Counted from the stretch's first letter, positions 1 to 5,590 are shown. The stretch is 8,774 nucleotides of DNA from Thiohalospira sp046546335 (GCF_046546335.1 NZ_JBKGYA010000085.1); one strand, 5' to 3'. Translations and numbers: made by a program. Notes: generated by a model from the letters alone, not told the origin.

Positions 1-78
1 CGAGTTTGCGCGCTTCCCCCTTTCGGGCGAGCCGCGCAGGGCACCCGAAGGGTGCATTCCCCCGCACGTTCGGCAAGG
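1..78. repeat. Truncated copy of an intergenic palindromic repeat (right arm)
   Basis: Bases 1-55 are identical to 3031-3085, and the match continues with a few mismatches to about base 78 (3108). The arm carries the motif CCCTTTCGGGC (18-28) and a short hairpin GCACCC-GAA-GGGTGC (41-55). At the downstream site this sequence is one half of a 158-bp inverted-repeat element, so the other half is presumably just outside the window on the left. No coding role is apparent. The following 79-198 stretch shows no gene and no convincing promoter, although the hemE promoter should lie somewhere in it. Confidence 0.85.
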
Positions 79-198
79 GTCACCCACCCCGGCCCCCGAC
101 CGCTCTCCGGGCCAGGATGTACTCGGTTGGTGTGCCCAGGCCGAGCCCGCCGTTCCGCACGGGCTTTCAGGCCCCACTCGGTCGGGAGGTGCGCTACC

Positions 199-255
199 AT
201 GGCGAACAATGATCACCGCCGGCGCCAGGCCGGCCCCATCCGGGAGAGGACATGA
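199..255 (+). CDS. Possible 18-aa leader ORF translationally coupled to hemE
   Basis: An ATG at 199 is preceded by a good Shine-Dalgarno sequence (GGGAGGT, 184-190, 8 nt spacing). It opens an ORF coding MANNDHRRRQAGPIRERT, whose TGA (253-255) overlaps the hemE ATG in an ATGA junction. Within it, a 6-bp hairpin GCCGGC-GCCAG-GCCGGC (218-234) lies just upstream of the hemE ribosome binding site. The arrangement is what a coupled leader peptide would look like: ribosomes finishing the short ORF could open the hairpin and restart at hemE. Against this, the peptide resembles no attenuator peptide I know, and short ORFs are common by chance in GC-rich DNA. It is reported for its SD and stop/start overlap only; expression is unproven. 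Confidence 0.3.
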   Translation: MANNDHRRRQAGPIRERT

Positions 256-1316
256 CCGAGTTGCGCAACGACCGCCTCCTGCGCGCCATCGCCGGTGAGC
301 CGGTGGATGCCACCCCCGTCTGGATGATGCGCCAGGCCGGCCGCTACCTGCCGGAGTACCGCGCCGTGCGCGAGCGCGCCGGCAGCTTCACCGGCCTGGC
401 CCAGAACCCGGAGATGGCCTGCGAGGTCACCCTCCAGCCGCTGGAGCGGTTCGACCTGGATGCCGCCATCCTCTTCTCGGACATCCTCACCGTGCCCGAC
501 GCCATGGGCCTGGGGCTGCGCTTCACCCCCGGCGAGGGGCCGAGCTTCGACCACCCGGTGCGCGACGAGGTGGCCATTCGCAACCTGCCGGTGGTCGACC
601 CCCACGCGGAGCTGAAGTACGTCACCGACGCCGTCTCCCTCATCCGTCGGGAGCTGGCGGGCCGGGTGCCGCTCATCGGCTTCGCCGGCAGCCCCTGGAC
701 CCTGGCCACCTACATGGTGGAGGGCGGCTCCAGCAAGGACTACGCCCGGCTCAAGACCCTCATCTACGACCGCCCGGAGCTGGCCCACCACCTCCTGGCG
801 GTCACCGCCGACTCCGTCACCGCCTACCTCAACGCCCAGATCGCGGCCGGGGCCCAGGCGGTGATGATCTTCGACACCTGGGGCGGGGTGCTCACGCCCC
901 GGGACTACCGGACCTTCTCGCTGGCCTACATGCAGCGCATCGTCAACGGCCTGGACCGCCACGCCGACGGCCGGCGGGTGCCGGTGACGCTGTTTACCAA
1001 GAACGGCGGCCAGTGGCTGGAGTCCATGGCCGAGACCGGCTGCGACTGCCTGGGGCTGGACTGGACCACCGACCTCGGCGATGCCCGGGCGCGGGTGGGC
1101 GACCGGGTGGCGCTGCAGGGCAACATGGACCCCATGATGCTCCACGCCCGCCCGGAGCGGATCCGCGAGGAGGTGGCCACCATCCTCGAGAGCTACGGCC
1201 GCGGCTCCGGCCACGTCTTCAACCTCGGCCACGGCATCACCCCGGACGTCGACCCCGAGCACGCCCGCGCCTTCATCGACGCCGTCCACGAACTCTCCCC
1301 CGCCTACCACGCCTGA
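252..1316 (+). CDS. hemE: Uroporphyrinogen decarboxylase (HemE)
   Basis: This 354-aa cytoplasmic enzyme converts uroporphyrinogen III to coproporphyrinogen III by removing four acetate carboxyls, the first committed step toward heme and chlorophyll-type tetrapyrroles. The length matches the family. The N-terminal UroD signature is intact at residues 22-37 (P-VWMMRQAGRYLPEYR), with Arg27 and Arg31 in the substrate-binding loop. FSDIL places the catalytic Asp at 77. The second signature spans residues 143-160 (GFAGSPWTLATYMVEGGS, with Tyr154), and the C-terminal HVFNLGHGITP carries the conserved His at 327. The ATG at 252 has a purine-rich SD (GGGAGAGG) just upstream and begins the protein at the usual place. 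The gene converges on mutH with only 6 bp between the stop codons, so the two transcripts must overlap or share a terminator inside coding sequence. The start overlaps a possible leader ORF. Confidence 0.97.
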   Translation: MTELRNDRLLRAIAGEPVDATPVWMMRQAGRYLPEYRAVRERAGSFTGLAQNPEMACEVTLQPLERFDLDAAILFSDILTVPDAMGLGLRFTPGEGPSFDHPVRDEVAIRNLPVVDPHAELKYVTDAVSLIRRELAGRVPLIGFAGSPWTLATYMVEGGSSKDYARLKTLIYDRPELAHHLLAVTADSVTAYLNAQIAAGAQAVMIFDTWGGVLTPRDYRTFSLAYMQRIVNGLDRHADGRRVPVTLFTKNGGQWLESMAETGCDCLGLDWTTDLGDARARVGDRVALQGNMDPMMLHARPERIREEVATILESYGRGSGHVFNLGHGITPDVDPEHARAFIDAVHELSPAYHA

Positions 1317-1322
1317 TCGGCT

Positions 1323-1988
1323 CTACTCGCCGAAGGCCTCGGCGAGCAGGGACCGGGTGAAGGCAGTACGCAGGTAGAAGCCGCGCGGGTTGACCGTGAT
1401 CCGGTGGCCCTCGGCGTCGAAGGCGGCGGTGCGCGCCCGGCCGTGGGCGGCCTTGGGCCGGACCTGGAGCCAGGTCCCGGCGTGGGCGGTGAGCCCGGCG
1501 GCCCCCTCCAGGGTCAGCCGCTCCCGGAAGGCCTCCCAGTCCGAGCGCAGGGTCGCCGTCTGCTCCGCCGAGGGCGACCAGAGCCACGGCGTGCCCAGCC
1601 GCCGCTCCCCCGGCGGGATGGCCGGGTCCCCCTCCACCGGCACCCAGAGCACCCGGGCGAGCTTGCGCCCCACCCAGGAGGCCTCCCAGGACTCCCCGAG
1701 CGCGGTGAGATCGGCGGTGCAGACGTAGGTGGTCTCCCGGGGTTCGGCAGGCCCCTGGAGGGGGAGGGTCTTGAGCTCCACCCCGAGATGGGCGAAGTCG
1801 TGGACCGCCCGGGAGCCGCCGTCGGCGCCCAGGGCGGTCTCCACCACCCGGCCGGCCCAGCCCTTGGCCCGGCGCAGATCCGCCGGAACGGCCAGCCCGC
1901 ACCGCGTCGCCACGGCGCCCAGGGTGGACCCGGCCAGCGCCGTGGCGCGGTGGTGGAGCTCTTCCTCGTCGCGGGGCGCGGTCACCAT
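1323..1988 (-). CDS. mutH: DNA mismatch repair endonuclease MutH
   Basis: This 221-aa methyl-directed mismatch-repair endonuclease nicks the unmethylated strand at hemimethylated GATC sites after activation by MutS and MutL. It aligns with E. coli MutH nearly end to end. Examples are the N-terminal EEL-ALAGSTLG block, the type-II-endonuclease-like core (Glu50; D64-FAHLGV-E71-L-K73, equivalent to the E. coli D70/E77/K79 triad; Lys109), RVLWVPVEG (112-120), RRLGTPWLWSP (129-139) and the C-terminal PRGFYLRTAFTRSLL. All expected catalytic residues are present. The ATG at 1988 starts the protein where the family starts. Its SD is weak, and a second start (GTG at 1985) immediately follows. The reading frame stays open far upstream, but that extension is a GC-rich artefact. 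It lies 44 bp downstream of a small unknown gene on the same strand, so co-transcription is likely. A Dam methylase is expected elsewhere in the genome. Confidence 0.96.
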   Translation of the reverse strand: MVTAPRDEEELHHRATALAGSTLGAVATRCGLAVPADLRRAKGWAGRVVETALGADGGSRAVHDFAHLGVELKTLPLQGPAEPRETTYVCTADLTALGESWEASWVGRKLARVLWVPVEGDPAIPPGERRLGTPWLWSPSAEQTATLRSDWEAFRERLTLEGAAGLTAHAGTWLQVRPKAAHGRARTAAFDAEGHRITVNPRGFYLRTAFTRSLLAEAFGE

Positions 1989-2032
1989 GGGGCCATGGTA
2001 CCGCACCCCGTCGGGGTCGCACGCCCCGCCGG

Positions 2033-2338
2033 TCAGGTCATGTCCGGCACCAGTCCGGCGACGATCTGCTCCATGGCCTCGTGCAGGGGGCCGTCCTCGT
2101 CGATGTGCGGGTCGGCGAGCTCGGCGGCGGAGAAGGTGTGGTGGGCCTGCTTGGAGTCGGAGGCCACGGTCATGTAGTAGCTGTCCGCGGCCTTCTCCGG
2201 GGTCTCCAGCTCCGGGTCGGGCCGCCAGTCCACCCGGCCGATGGTCACCCCCCGGCTCATGCCGAGCTCGTAGAGCTTGCGGTCGATGGCGTCCCGGCCG
2301 CGGACCCGGGCGTCGAGGTCTGCCTGGCTGATGCTCAT
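2033..2338 (-). CDS. Conserved-looking small protein of unknown function
   Basis: This 101-aa protein is not one I recognise. It is soluble and acidic, with no signal peptide, transmembrane segment or cysteine cluster. The N-terminal part (about residues 5-28) looks helical and charged. The middle (31-60) carries GRVDWRPDPELETPEKA followed by SYYMTVASDSKQ, which reads as beta strands. The C-terminus (70-98) is again helical and acidic. The start at 2338 is chosen because it is preceded by an excellent SD (GAGGAGGAG, minus strand, about 5 nt away). An upstream ATG in the same frame has none. It probably heads a two-gene unit with mutH (44 bp gap) and is divergent from the phosphatase-like gene at 2438. 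A link to mismatch repair is only suggested by position. Confidence 0.8.
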   Translation of the reverse strand: MSISQADLDARVRGRDAIDRKLYELGMSRGVTIGRVDWRPDPELETPEKAADSYYMTVASDSKQAHHTFSAAELADPHIDEDGPLHEAMEQIVAGLVPDMT

Positions 2339-2437
2339 GGTGGCTCCTCCTCGTTGTATCATTGGCGGGCGTATTGCTCTCCCGTCCCCCTCGCATGGCA
2401 CCGAGGGGCGGGTCTTTCAAGCCGCCCGGAGGCAAGT

Positions 2438-2722
2438 ATGGGTTACAAACGCCGCGCCCGCCTGCTCTTCCTCGGGGAGACGGCGGAGGTGGCCGCCGAG
2501 CTGGCCCGCCAGCGGGCGCCGGAGTGGGTGGAGCCGGTGGCCGAGCCGCCCTTCGACCTGGCCATCCGGCTGGGGGAGGCCGGCGACCCGGCCCCCGAGG
2601 GGGTGCGCTGCCTCCACTGGCCGGAGACCGACCGCGACGGCCTCGTCCGCCGCCTCGACGGCCTGGCCGGCGGCATGCGCCTGCTGGCCCGGAGCGAGGG
2701 GACCACGGCGCCGGGCGAATAG
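2438..2722 (+). CDS. Degenerate ArsC/low-molecular-weight phosphatase-like protein lacking the P-loop
   Basis: This 94-aa protein has a strong SD (GGAGG, 2428-2432) and starts at 2438. The sequence pattern recalls thioredoxin-coupled arsenate reductases and low-molecular-weight tyrosine phosphatases. RARLLFLG (6-13) matches the first beta strand. FDLAIRLGEAGD (39-50) matches the family's DlVItlc-eA strand, and VRCLHWPETDRDG (56-68) matches the hW-pDP loop that carries the general-acid Asp (here Asp62 or Asp65 by position, uncertain). The catalytic CX5R loop that should follow the first strand is absent: GETAE replaces it. The only cysteine is Cys58. The protein is also shorter than the usual 130-155 residues, missing the region between the P-loop and the DlVI strand. 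It should therefore be non-enzymatic, perhaps a binding or regulatory relative. The homology is inferred from motif order by eye and could be wrong. A small hairpin (CCCCTCG/CGAGGGG, 2387-2408) lies in its leader. Confidence 0.7.
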   Translation: MGYKRRARLLFLGETAEVAAELARQRAPEWVEPVAEPPFDLAIRLGEAGDPAPEGVRCLHWPETDRDGLVRRLDGLAGGMRLLARSEGTTAPGE

Positions 2723-2743
2723 CAGGGCGTCGCATAGCCCGGT

Positions 2744-2853
2744 GCGGCCGGCACAAGTCCCTGATACCCGATACGCCGTGAAGACATCCCTGTCGGCTCG
2801 ACGGCAGCCTCCCTGCTGCCGACGACCTGGTATCAGGGACTTGCGCCGGCCGC
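2744..2853. repeat. Inverted-repeat intergenic element A (25-bp arms)
   Basis: The arms 2744-2768 and 2829-2853 are inverted copies of each other with 24 of 25 positions matching (single A/C mismatch at 2753/2844), built around GTCCCTGATACC and GGTATCAGGGAC. The 60-bp spacer contains a second, inner hairpin (CGGCAGC 2802-2808, CTCCCT loop, GCTGCCG 2815-2821). This nested stem-loop layout is typical of dispersed, non-coding intergenic elements of MITE or REP type. It lies 21 bp after the stop of the phosphatase-like gene, so its transcript could also act as that gene's terminator or 3' stabiliser. No ORF inside it has an SD or a protein-like composition. Confidence 0.8.
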
Positions 2854-2953
2854 TGAGTCCCTTTCGGGCAACGCACGCGGATTCCCGGGGAAGTGGGCAA
2901 CAGGAAGGCCGCGTTGGCCGAGAGCGGGTCTGCGGCGGTAGGGAGGGTGGGGG

Positions 2954-3111
2954 ACCGGTTGCCGGACGTGTGTAACGCACCGAGCAGCGCAGCCCGAAAG
3001 GGAAAAGGAAGCGCGCTTGTCTGAGCGAAGCGAGTTTGCGCGCTTCCCCCTTTCGGGCGAGCCGCGCAGGGCACCCGAAGGGTGCGTTACCCCGCACGTC
3101 CGGCAACCGGT
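2954..3111. repeat. Near-palindromic 158-bp fold-back element B (MITE-like)
   Basis: The outer arms 2954-2981 and 3081-3111 are inverted copies: 17 bp perfect (ACCGGTTGCCGGACGTG) plus GTAACGCACC, separated by a 3-nt length difference. The inner parts are also complementary (GCCCGAAAGGG at 2992-3002 against CCCTTTCGGGC at 3048-3058; GGAAGCGCGC against GCGCGCTTCC). They leave a central unpaired segment near 3018-3033 containing GAGCGAAGCGAG. The right half (3031-3108) is repeated at 1-78. Weak complementarity (pyrimidine-rich against purine-rich) may extend the ends to roughly 2937 and 3128. No transposase is encoded, so if mobile it moves with help from elsewhere. Together with element A it fills the otherwise gene-free 2723-3160 region; 2854-2953 between them shows only another copy of CCCTTTCGGGC (2859-2869). 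Confidence 0.85.
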
Positions 3112-3160
3112 ACCGCTCCCTCCCGGGACTCTACCTGCGACCTACTGTGGCCGGACAGGC

Positions 3161-3637
3161 CTACTCCGCCCGCCAGGTCCCCGACTTGCCGCCGCGCTTC
3201 TCCAGCAGCCGCACGCCGTCCATGACCATGCCGCGGTCCACCGCCTTGCACATGTCGTAGATGGTCAGCAGCGCCACCTGCACCGCGGTGAGCGCCTCCA
3301 TCTCCACGCCGGTGCGGCCGGTGGTCCGCGCCGTGGCCTCCACGCGGACGGCGGCGGGGTCGTCCTCCGGGGTCAGGTCCACCTCGAGGCTGGTCAGGGG
3401 CAGGGGGTGGCAGAGGGGGACGAGGTCGGCGGTGCGCTTGGCGCCCATGATCCCGGCGACCCGGGCGATGCCCAGGACGTCGCCCTTGGCGTGGTCGCCG
3501 GCTCGGATGCGGGCCAGGGTCTCCGGGGCCATGCGGATGCGGCCCTCGGCCACGGCCGCGCGCTCGGTCTCCGCCTTTTCACCGACGTCGACCATGTGGG
3601 CCTCGCCGGCGGCGTTGAAATGGGTGAGATCGCTCAT
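3161..3637 (-). CDS. moaC: Cyclic pyranopterin monophosphate synthase MoaC
   Basis: This 158-aa enzyme acts after MoaA and turns the 3',8-cyclo-GTP intermediate into cyclic pyranopterin monophosphate in molybdenum cofactor synthesis. The sequence is collinear with E. coli MoaC. It starts MSDLTHFNAAGEAHMVDVG and keeps the catalytic residues at the same numbers: Lys51 (KGDVL), His77 (PLCHPL), Asp128 and Lys131 (IYDMCKAV). GVEMEALTAV (110-119) and the C-terminal RLLEKRGGKSG are also typical. The start at 3637 has an SD (GGGAG) about 8 nt upstream, and the long upstream extension of the frame overlaps moaD and moaE antisense and is not real. It is transcribed divergently from moaDE, with a 72-bp shared intergenic region holding a good promoter for moaC. 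No moaA or moaB is in the window. Confidence 0.97.
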   Translation of the reverse strand: MSDLTHFNAAGEAHMVDVGEKAETERAAVAEGRIRMAPETLARIRAGDHAKGDVLGIARVAGIMGAKRTADLVPLCHPLPLTSLEVDLTPEDDPAAVRVEATARTTGRTGVEMEALTAVQVALLTIYDMCKAVDRGMVMDGVRLLEKRGGKSGTWRAE

Positions 3638-3665
3638 GACACGGGCTCCCGATGGCTGCGGGGCC

Positions 3666-3693
3666 ATGATAGGCTGCCGGGAGGAAGGGTCAA
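3666..3693 (-). promoter_or_regulatory. Sigma70-type promoter of moaC
   Basis: On the minus strand, TTGACC (-35, 3693-3688) and TATCAT (-10, 3671-3666) are separated by 16 bp. Each box matches the consensus at 5 of 6 positions. Transcription would begin near 3659, giving a leader of about 22 nt that includes the moaC SD. There is no room for a molybdenum cofactor riboswitch in front of moaC. No equally good promoter for moaD is seen on the other strand of the same 72-bp gap. Confidence 0.65.
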
Positions 3694-3709
3694 ACCGGCA
3701 GGTGTGATC

Positions 3710-3937
3710 ATGAGTATCCAGGTGCGCTTCTTCGCCAGCCTCCGGGAGCAGCAGGGGCGGGAGCAGACCAGCGTCTCCGGCGCCGCCGACGTCGCGGCCG
3801 TCTGGGCCGCCGCCACCGAGGGGGCCGAGCCGCCGGCCAACGCCCTGGCGGCGGTGAACATGGCCTACGCCGACTGGGACGCCCCGGTGGCCGACGGCGA
3901 CGAGGTCGCCTTCTTCCCGCCGGTGACGGGGGGCTGA
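3710..3937 (+). CDS. moaD: Molybdopterin synthase sulfur carrier subunit MoaD
   Basis: This 75-aa ubiquitin-like protein is the small subunit of molybdopterin synthase. Its C-terminal Gly is activated by MoeB and thiocarboxylated, then inserted into the MoaE active site to donate sulfur to cyclic pyranopterin monophosphate. The start MSIQVRFFASLREQQG is the family's first beta strand and following helix. The middle has ALAAVNMAYADWDAPVADGDEVAFFPPVTGG, the normal MoaD ending, with the functional Gly74-Gly75 intact. The ATG at 3710 is preceded by AGGTG. The stop lies 3 nt before the moaE start, so the two are co-translated. The low length and high Ala content are normal for the family in GC-rich genomes. 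Confidence 0.95.
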   Translation: MSIQVRFFASLREQQGREQTSVSGAADVAAVWAAATEGAEPPANALAAVNMAYADWDAPVADGDEVAFFPPVTGG

Positions 3938-3940
3938 GCC

Positions 3941-4390
3941 ATGGAGGCCGTGATCCTCGACGCCCCCTTCGACCCCTGGTGCGAGCTCTCCTCCCGCCAG
4001 GCCCGACGGACCGACCTCGCCGGTCGCTACGGCGGCACGGCGGTCTTCGTGGGCACCATGCGCGAGGCCAACGAGGGCCGGACCGTGAGCCGGATGAGCC
4101 TGGAGCACTACCCCGGCATGACCGAGAACGAGATCCGCGCCATCGGCGGCGAGGCGGCGGAGCGCTGGGCCATCCTGGATGCCCTGGTCCTCCACCGCAG
4201 CGGCGCCCTGGAGCCGGGAGAGCCCATCGTCCTGGTGGCCACCTGGGCGGCCCACCGCGGCGACGCCCTGGAGGCGTGCCGCTACATCACCGAGGGGCTC
4301 AAGGCGCGGGCCCCCTTCTGGAAGAAGGAGACCGGCCCCGACGGGGAGCAGTGGGTGGAGCGCAACACCGACGGTTACGAGTCCCCTTAG
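3941..4390 (+). CDS. moaE: Molybdopterin synthase catalytic subunit MoaE
   Basis: This 149-aa large subunit of molybdopterin synthase forms the MoaD2-MoaE2 heterotetramer and inserts two sulfurs into cyclic pyranopterin monophosphate to make molybdopterin. Recognisable blocks are the N-terminal GGTAVFVGTMREANEG (31-46), LEHYPGMTENEI (54-65), LHRSGALEPGEPIVLV (84-99), the AHRGDALEACRYI stretch with His105-Arg106, and EGLKARAPFWKKE (118-130). The last carries Lys121 and Lys128, equivalent to E. coli K119 and K126. The start codon is 3 nt after the moaD stop, and its SD (GGGGGG) is the end of moaD, so translation is coupled. The neighbouring divergent moaC completes three consecutive-step genes. 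Confidence 0.96.
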   Translation: MEAVILDAPFDPWCELSSRQARRTDLAGRYGGTAVFVGTMREANEGRTVSRMSLEHYPGMTENEIRAIGGEAAERWAILDALVLHRSGALEPGEPIVLVATWAAHRGDALEACRYITEGLKARAPFWKKETGPDGEQWVERNTDGYESP

Positions 4391-4471
4391 GCCGCGCCGG
4401 CCCTTCCCCTTGAATCGTCCCGCGGCCGGGCCCACCGTGCCGGGGACATCCCATTGCAGTCAGGAGTATCC

Positions 4472-4873
4472 ATGGCCGAAGCACTCACCCCCGAACAGGT
4501 CCGCGAGCTGGAGCAGCAGCTGCGCGAGCGCCGCGAGTACCTGCGCGGCGAGATCCGCGACGAGCTCGCCCGCATGGAGGACCAGCACTACAGCGATCTG
4601 GCCGGCAGCGTCCACGACTCCGGCGACGAGTCGGTGGCCGACATGCTGAGTGACCTCCAGTACGGCCTCGTCGACCGCCAGGTGGAGGAGATGCGCGCCA
4701 TCGAGGCGGCGCTGCAGCGGATCCGGGAGGGGCGCTACGGCCACTGCCAGGTCTGTGACGAGCCCATCGAGGTGGCGCGCCTCAGGGCGCAGCCCACCGC
4801 TACGCGCTGCCTGGAGCACCAGGCCGAGTACGAGCGCAACCACGAGGGCGCCGGCGCCCCCGGCAACCTCTGA
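4472..4873 (+). CDS. DksA/TraR-family zinc-finger transcription factor
   Basis: This 133-aa protein belongs to the family that binds in the RNA polymerase secondary channel and modulates initiation, often with ppGpp. Residues 6-45 and 60-87 form the two helices of the coiled coil, rich in Glu, Gln and Arg heptads. The tip between them is HDSGDESVAD (48-57). The expected DxxDxA tip motif appears here as D49-S-G-D52-E-S54, with Ser in place of Ala. The C-terminal zinc finger is C92-x2-C95-x17-C113-x2-H116, so the fourth ligand is His instead of Cys. It is slightly shorter than E. coli DksA (151 aa), so I call it a DksA-like paralogue and not DksA proper. The ATG at 4472 has a clear SD (AGGAG, 4462-4466). 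It follows moaE by 81 bp and is probably separately transcribed; no clear promoter or terminator was found in that gap. Confidence 0.88.
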   Translation: MAEALTPEQVRELEQQLRERREYLRGEIRDELARMEDQHYSDLAGSVHDSGDESVADMLSDLQYGLVDRQVEEMRAIEAALQRIREGRYGHCQVCDEPIEVARLRAQPTATRCLEHQAEYERNHEGAGAPGNL

Positions 4874-4876
4874 GGC

Positions 4877-4957
4877 GCCCGGCCTCCCGTGCGGGGGCCG
4901 GGCATGCACGGGGCCCGCCACCGGCCGTGGGTCCCCACGTCGGCGACGGGCCCCGTG
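4877..4957. terminator. Hairpin-rich convergent intergenic region, likely bidirectional terminator
   Basis: Between the convergent stops of the DksA-like gene (4873) and ppa (4977) lie two strong inverted repeats. The first is GCCCGGCC/GGCCGGGC (4877-4884 with 4896-4903), reinforced by an inner CCC/GGG. The second is a perfect 11-bp pair CACGGGGCCCG/CGGGCCCCGTG (4907-4917 with 4947-4957) enclosing a small CGTGG/CCACG hairpin. Neither is followed by a T-run, so this is not a canonical intrinsic terminator, but position and stem strength favour transcript ending for both genes. Confidence 0.5.
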
Positions 4958-4976
4958 GCCGGGCCGCGGTGTCCGC

Positions 4977-5504
4977 TCAGCCGTTGGCGCGCTTCACCGA
5001 GGCCTCGATCTCGGCCCGGGCGGAGTCCAGCCCCTCCCAGCCGTCGACGCGGACCCACTTGCCCTTCTCCAGATCCTTGTAGTGCTCGAAGAAGTGGACC
5101 AGCTGGTCACGCAGGAGCTGGGGCAGGTCCTCGGGGGACTGGACGTGGTCGTAGAGCGGGGAGAGCTTGCTCACCGGCACGCCGATGAGCTTGGCATCCT
5201 CGCCCTCCTCGTCGCTCATCTTGAGCACGCCCACCGGCCGGGCGCGGATCACCGAGCCGTGGACCAGCGGATGGGGGGTGACCACCAGCATGTCCACGGG
5301 ATCGCCGTCGTCGGCCAGGGTGTGGGGGATGAAGCCGTAGTTGGCCGGGTAGAACATGGCGGTGGGCATGAGCCGGTCCACCAGGAGGCCGCCGAAGTCC
5401 TTGTCCACCTCGTACTTCACCGGGGCGCTGTCGGCCGGGATCTCGATGACCACGTTGACGTCGTCCGGCACCGACTTGCCGGCGGGCAGATTGTCCAGAT
5501 TCAT
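4977..5504 (-). CDS. ppa: Inorganic pyrophosphatase, family I
   Basis: This 175-aa cytoplasmic enzyme hydrolyses pyrophosphate to two phosphates and pulls biosynthetic reactions forward; it is a Mg-dependent hexamer in the bacterial family. The signature DGDPVDML gives metal ligands Asp66, Asp68 and Asp71. The other active-site residues occur one position after their E. coli numbers: Lys30, Glu32, Arg44, Tyr56 (NYGFIP), Asp98, Asp103, Lys105, Tyr142 and Lys143. The length equals the E. coli enzyme. The start MNLDNLPAGKSVPDDVNVVIEIP is the standard N-terminus, with an SD (GGGAG) 9 nt upstream. A perfect TATAAT lies about 45 nt upstream. It converges with the DksA-like gene and diverges from the lipoprotein operon. 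I see nothing unusual in it. Confidence 0.97.
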   Translation of the reverse strand: MNLDNLPAGKSVPDDVNVVIEIPADSAPVKYEVDKDFGGLLVDRLMPTAMFYPANYGFIPHTLADDGDPVDMLVVTPHPLVHGSVIRARPVGVLKMSDEEGEDAKLIGVPVSKLSPLYDHVQSPEDLPQLLRDQLVHFFEHYKDLEKGKWVRVDGWEGLDSARAEIEASVKRANG

Positions 5505-5549
5505 GCGTTGGCTCCCGTTGCTGGTTGGGCGGTTGCGGCGAAGGTCGGC

Positions 5550-5579
5550 ATTATAGCCGCCCCGTCGGGCCCGACCCAA
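5550..5579 (-). promoter_or_regulatory. Promoter of ppa
   Basis: On the minus strand a perfect TATAAT -10 box (5555-5550) is preceded after 18 bp by a weak -35, TTGGGT (5579-5574). In such GC-rich DNA an exact TATAAT at this distance from ppa is unlikely to be chance. Transcription would start near 5543, giving a leader of roughly 39 nt. The -35 match is only 3 of 6, so an activator may help, or the strong -10 may suffice. Confidence 0.65.
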
Positions 5580-5590
5580 CGCCCGGCGTA

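Noticed and set aside
79..198. Promoter for hemE
   Set aside because: TTGGTG at 126-131 and TACCAT at 195-200 were considered, but no pair with acceptable spacing exists, so no promoter is called.
213..1310. Long minus-strand open frame (365 codons) opposite hemE
   Set aside because: It is the antisense shadow of hemE, rich in Gly, Val, His and Ala with no domain. Such frames are expected in GC-rich coding DNA.
1989..3074. Upstream extension of the mutH frame to a 583-residue protein
   Set aside because: The extra 362 residues are Pro/Arg/Ser-rich low-complexity sequence crossing another gene and both repeat elements. MutH homology begins at the 1988 start.
3036..3260. Small ORFs inside the repeat elements (at 6-212 and 3036-3260), whose first residues are nearly identical
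   Set aside because: The similarity is due to the DNA repeat itself; the frames lack good SDs and diverge outside the repeat, so they are not genes.
3638..3709. Molybdenum cofactor riboswitch in the moa intergenic region
   Set aside because: The gap is only 72 bp and the moaC leader would be about 22 nt, too short for the known Moco aptamer.
4391..4471. Terminator after moaE or promoter before the DksA-like gene
   Set aside because: The region is GC-rich with partial complementarity (GGCC-type blocks) and a lone TTGAAT, but no clean stem with a T-run and no -10 box at correct spacing.
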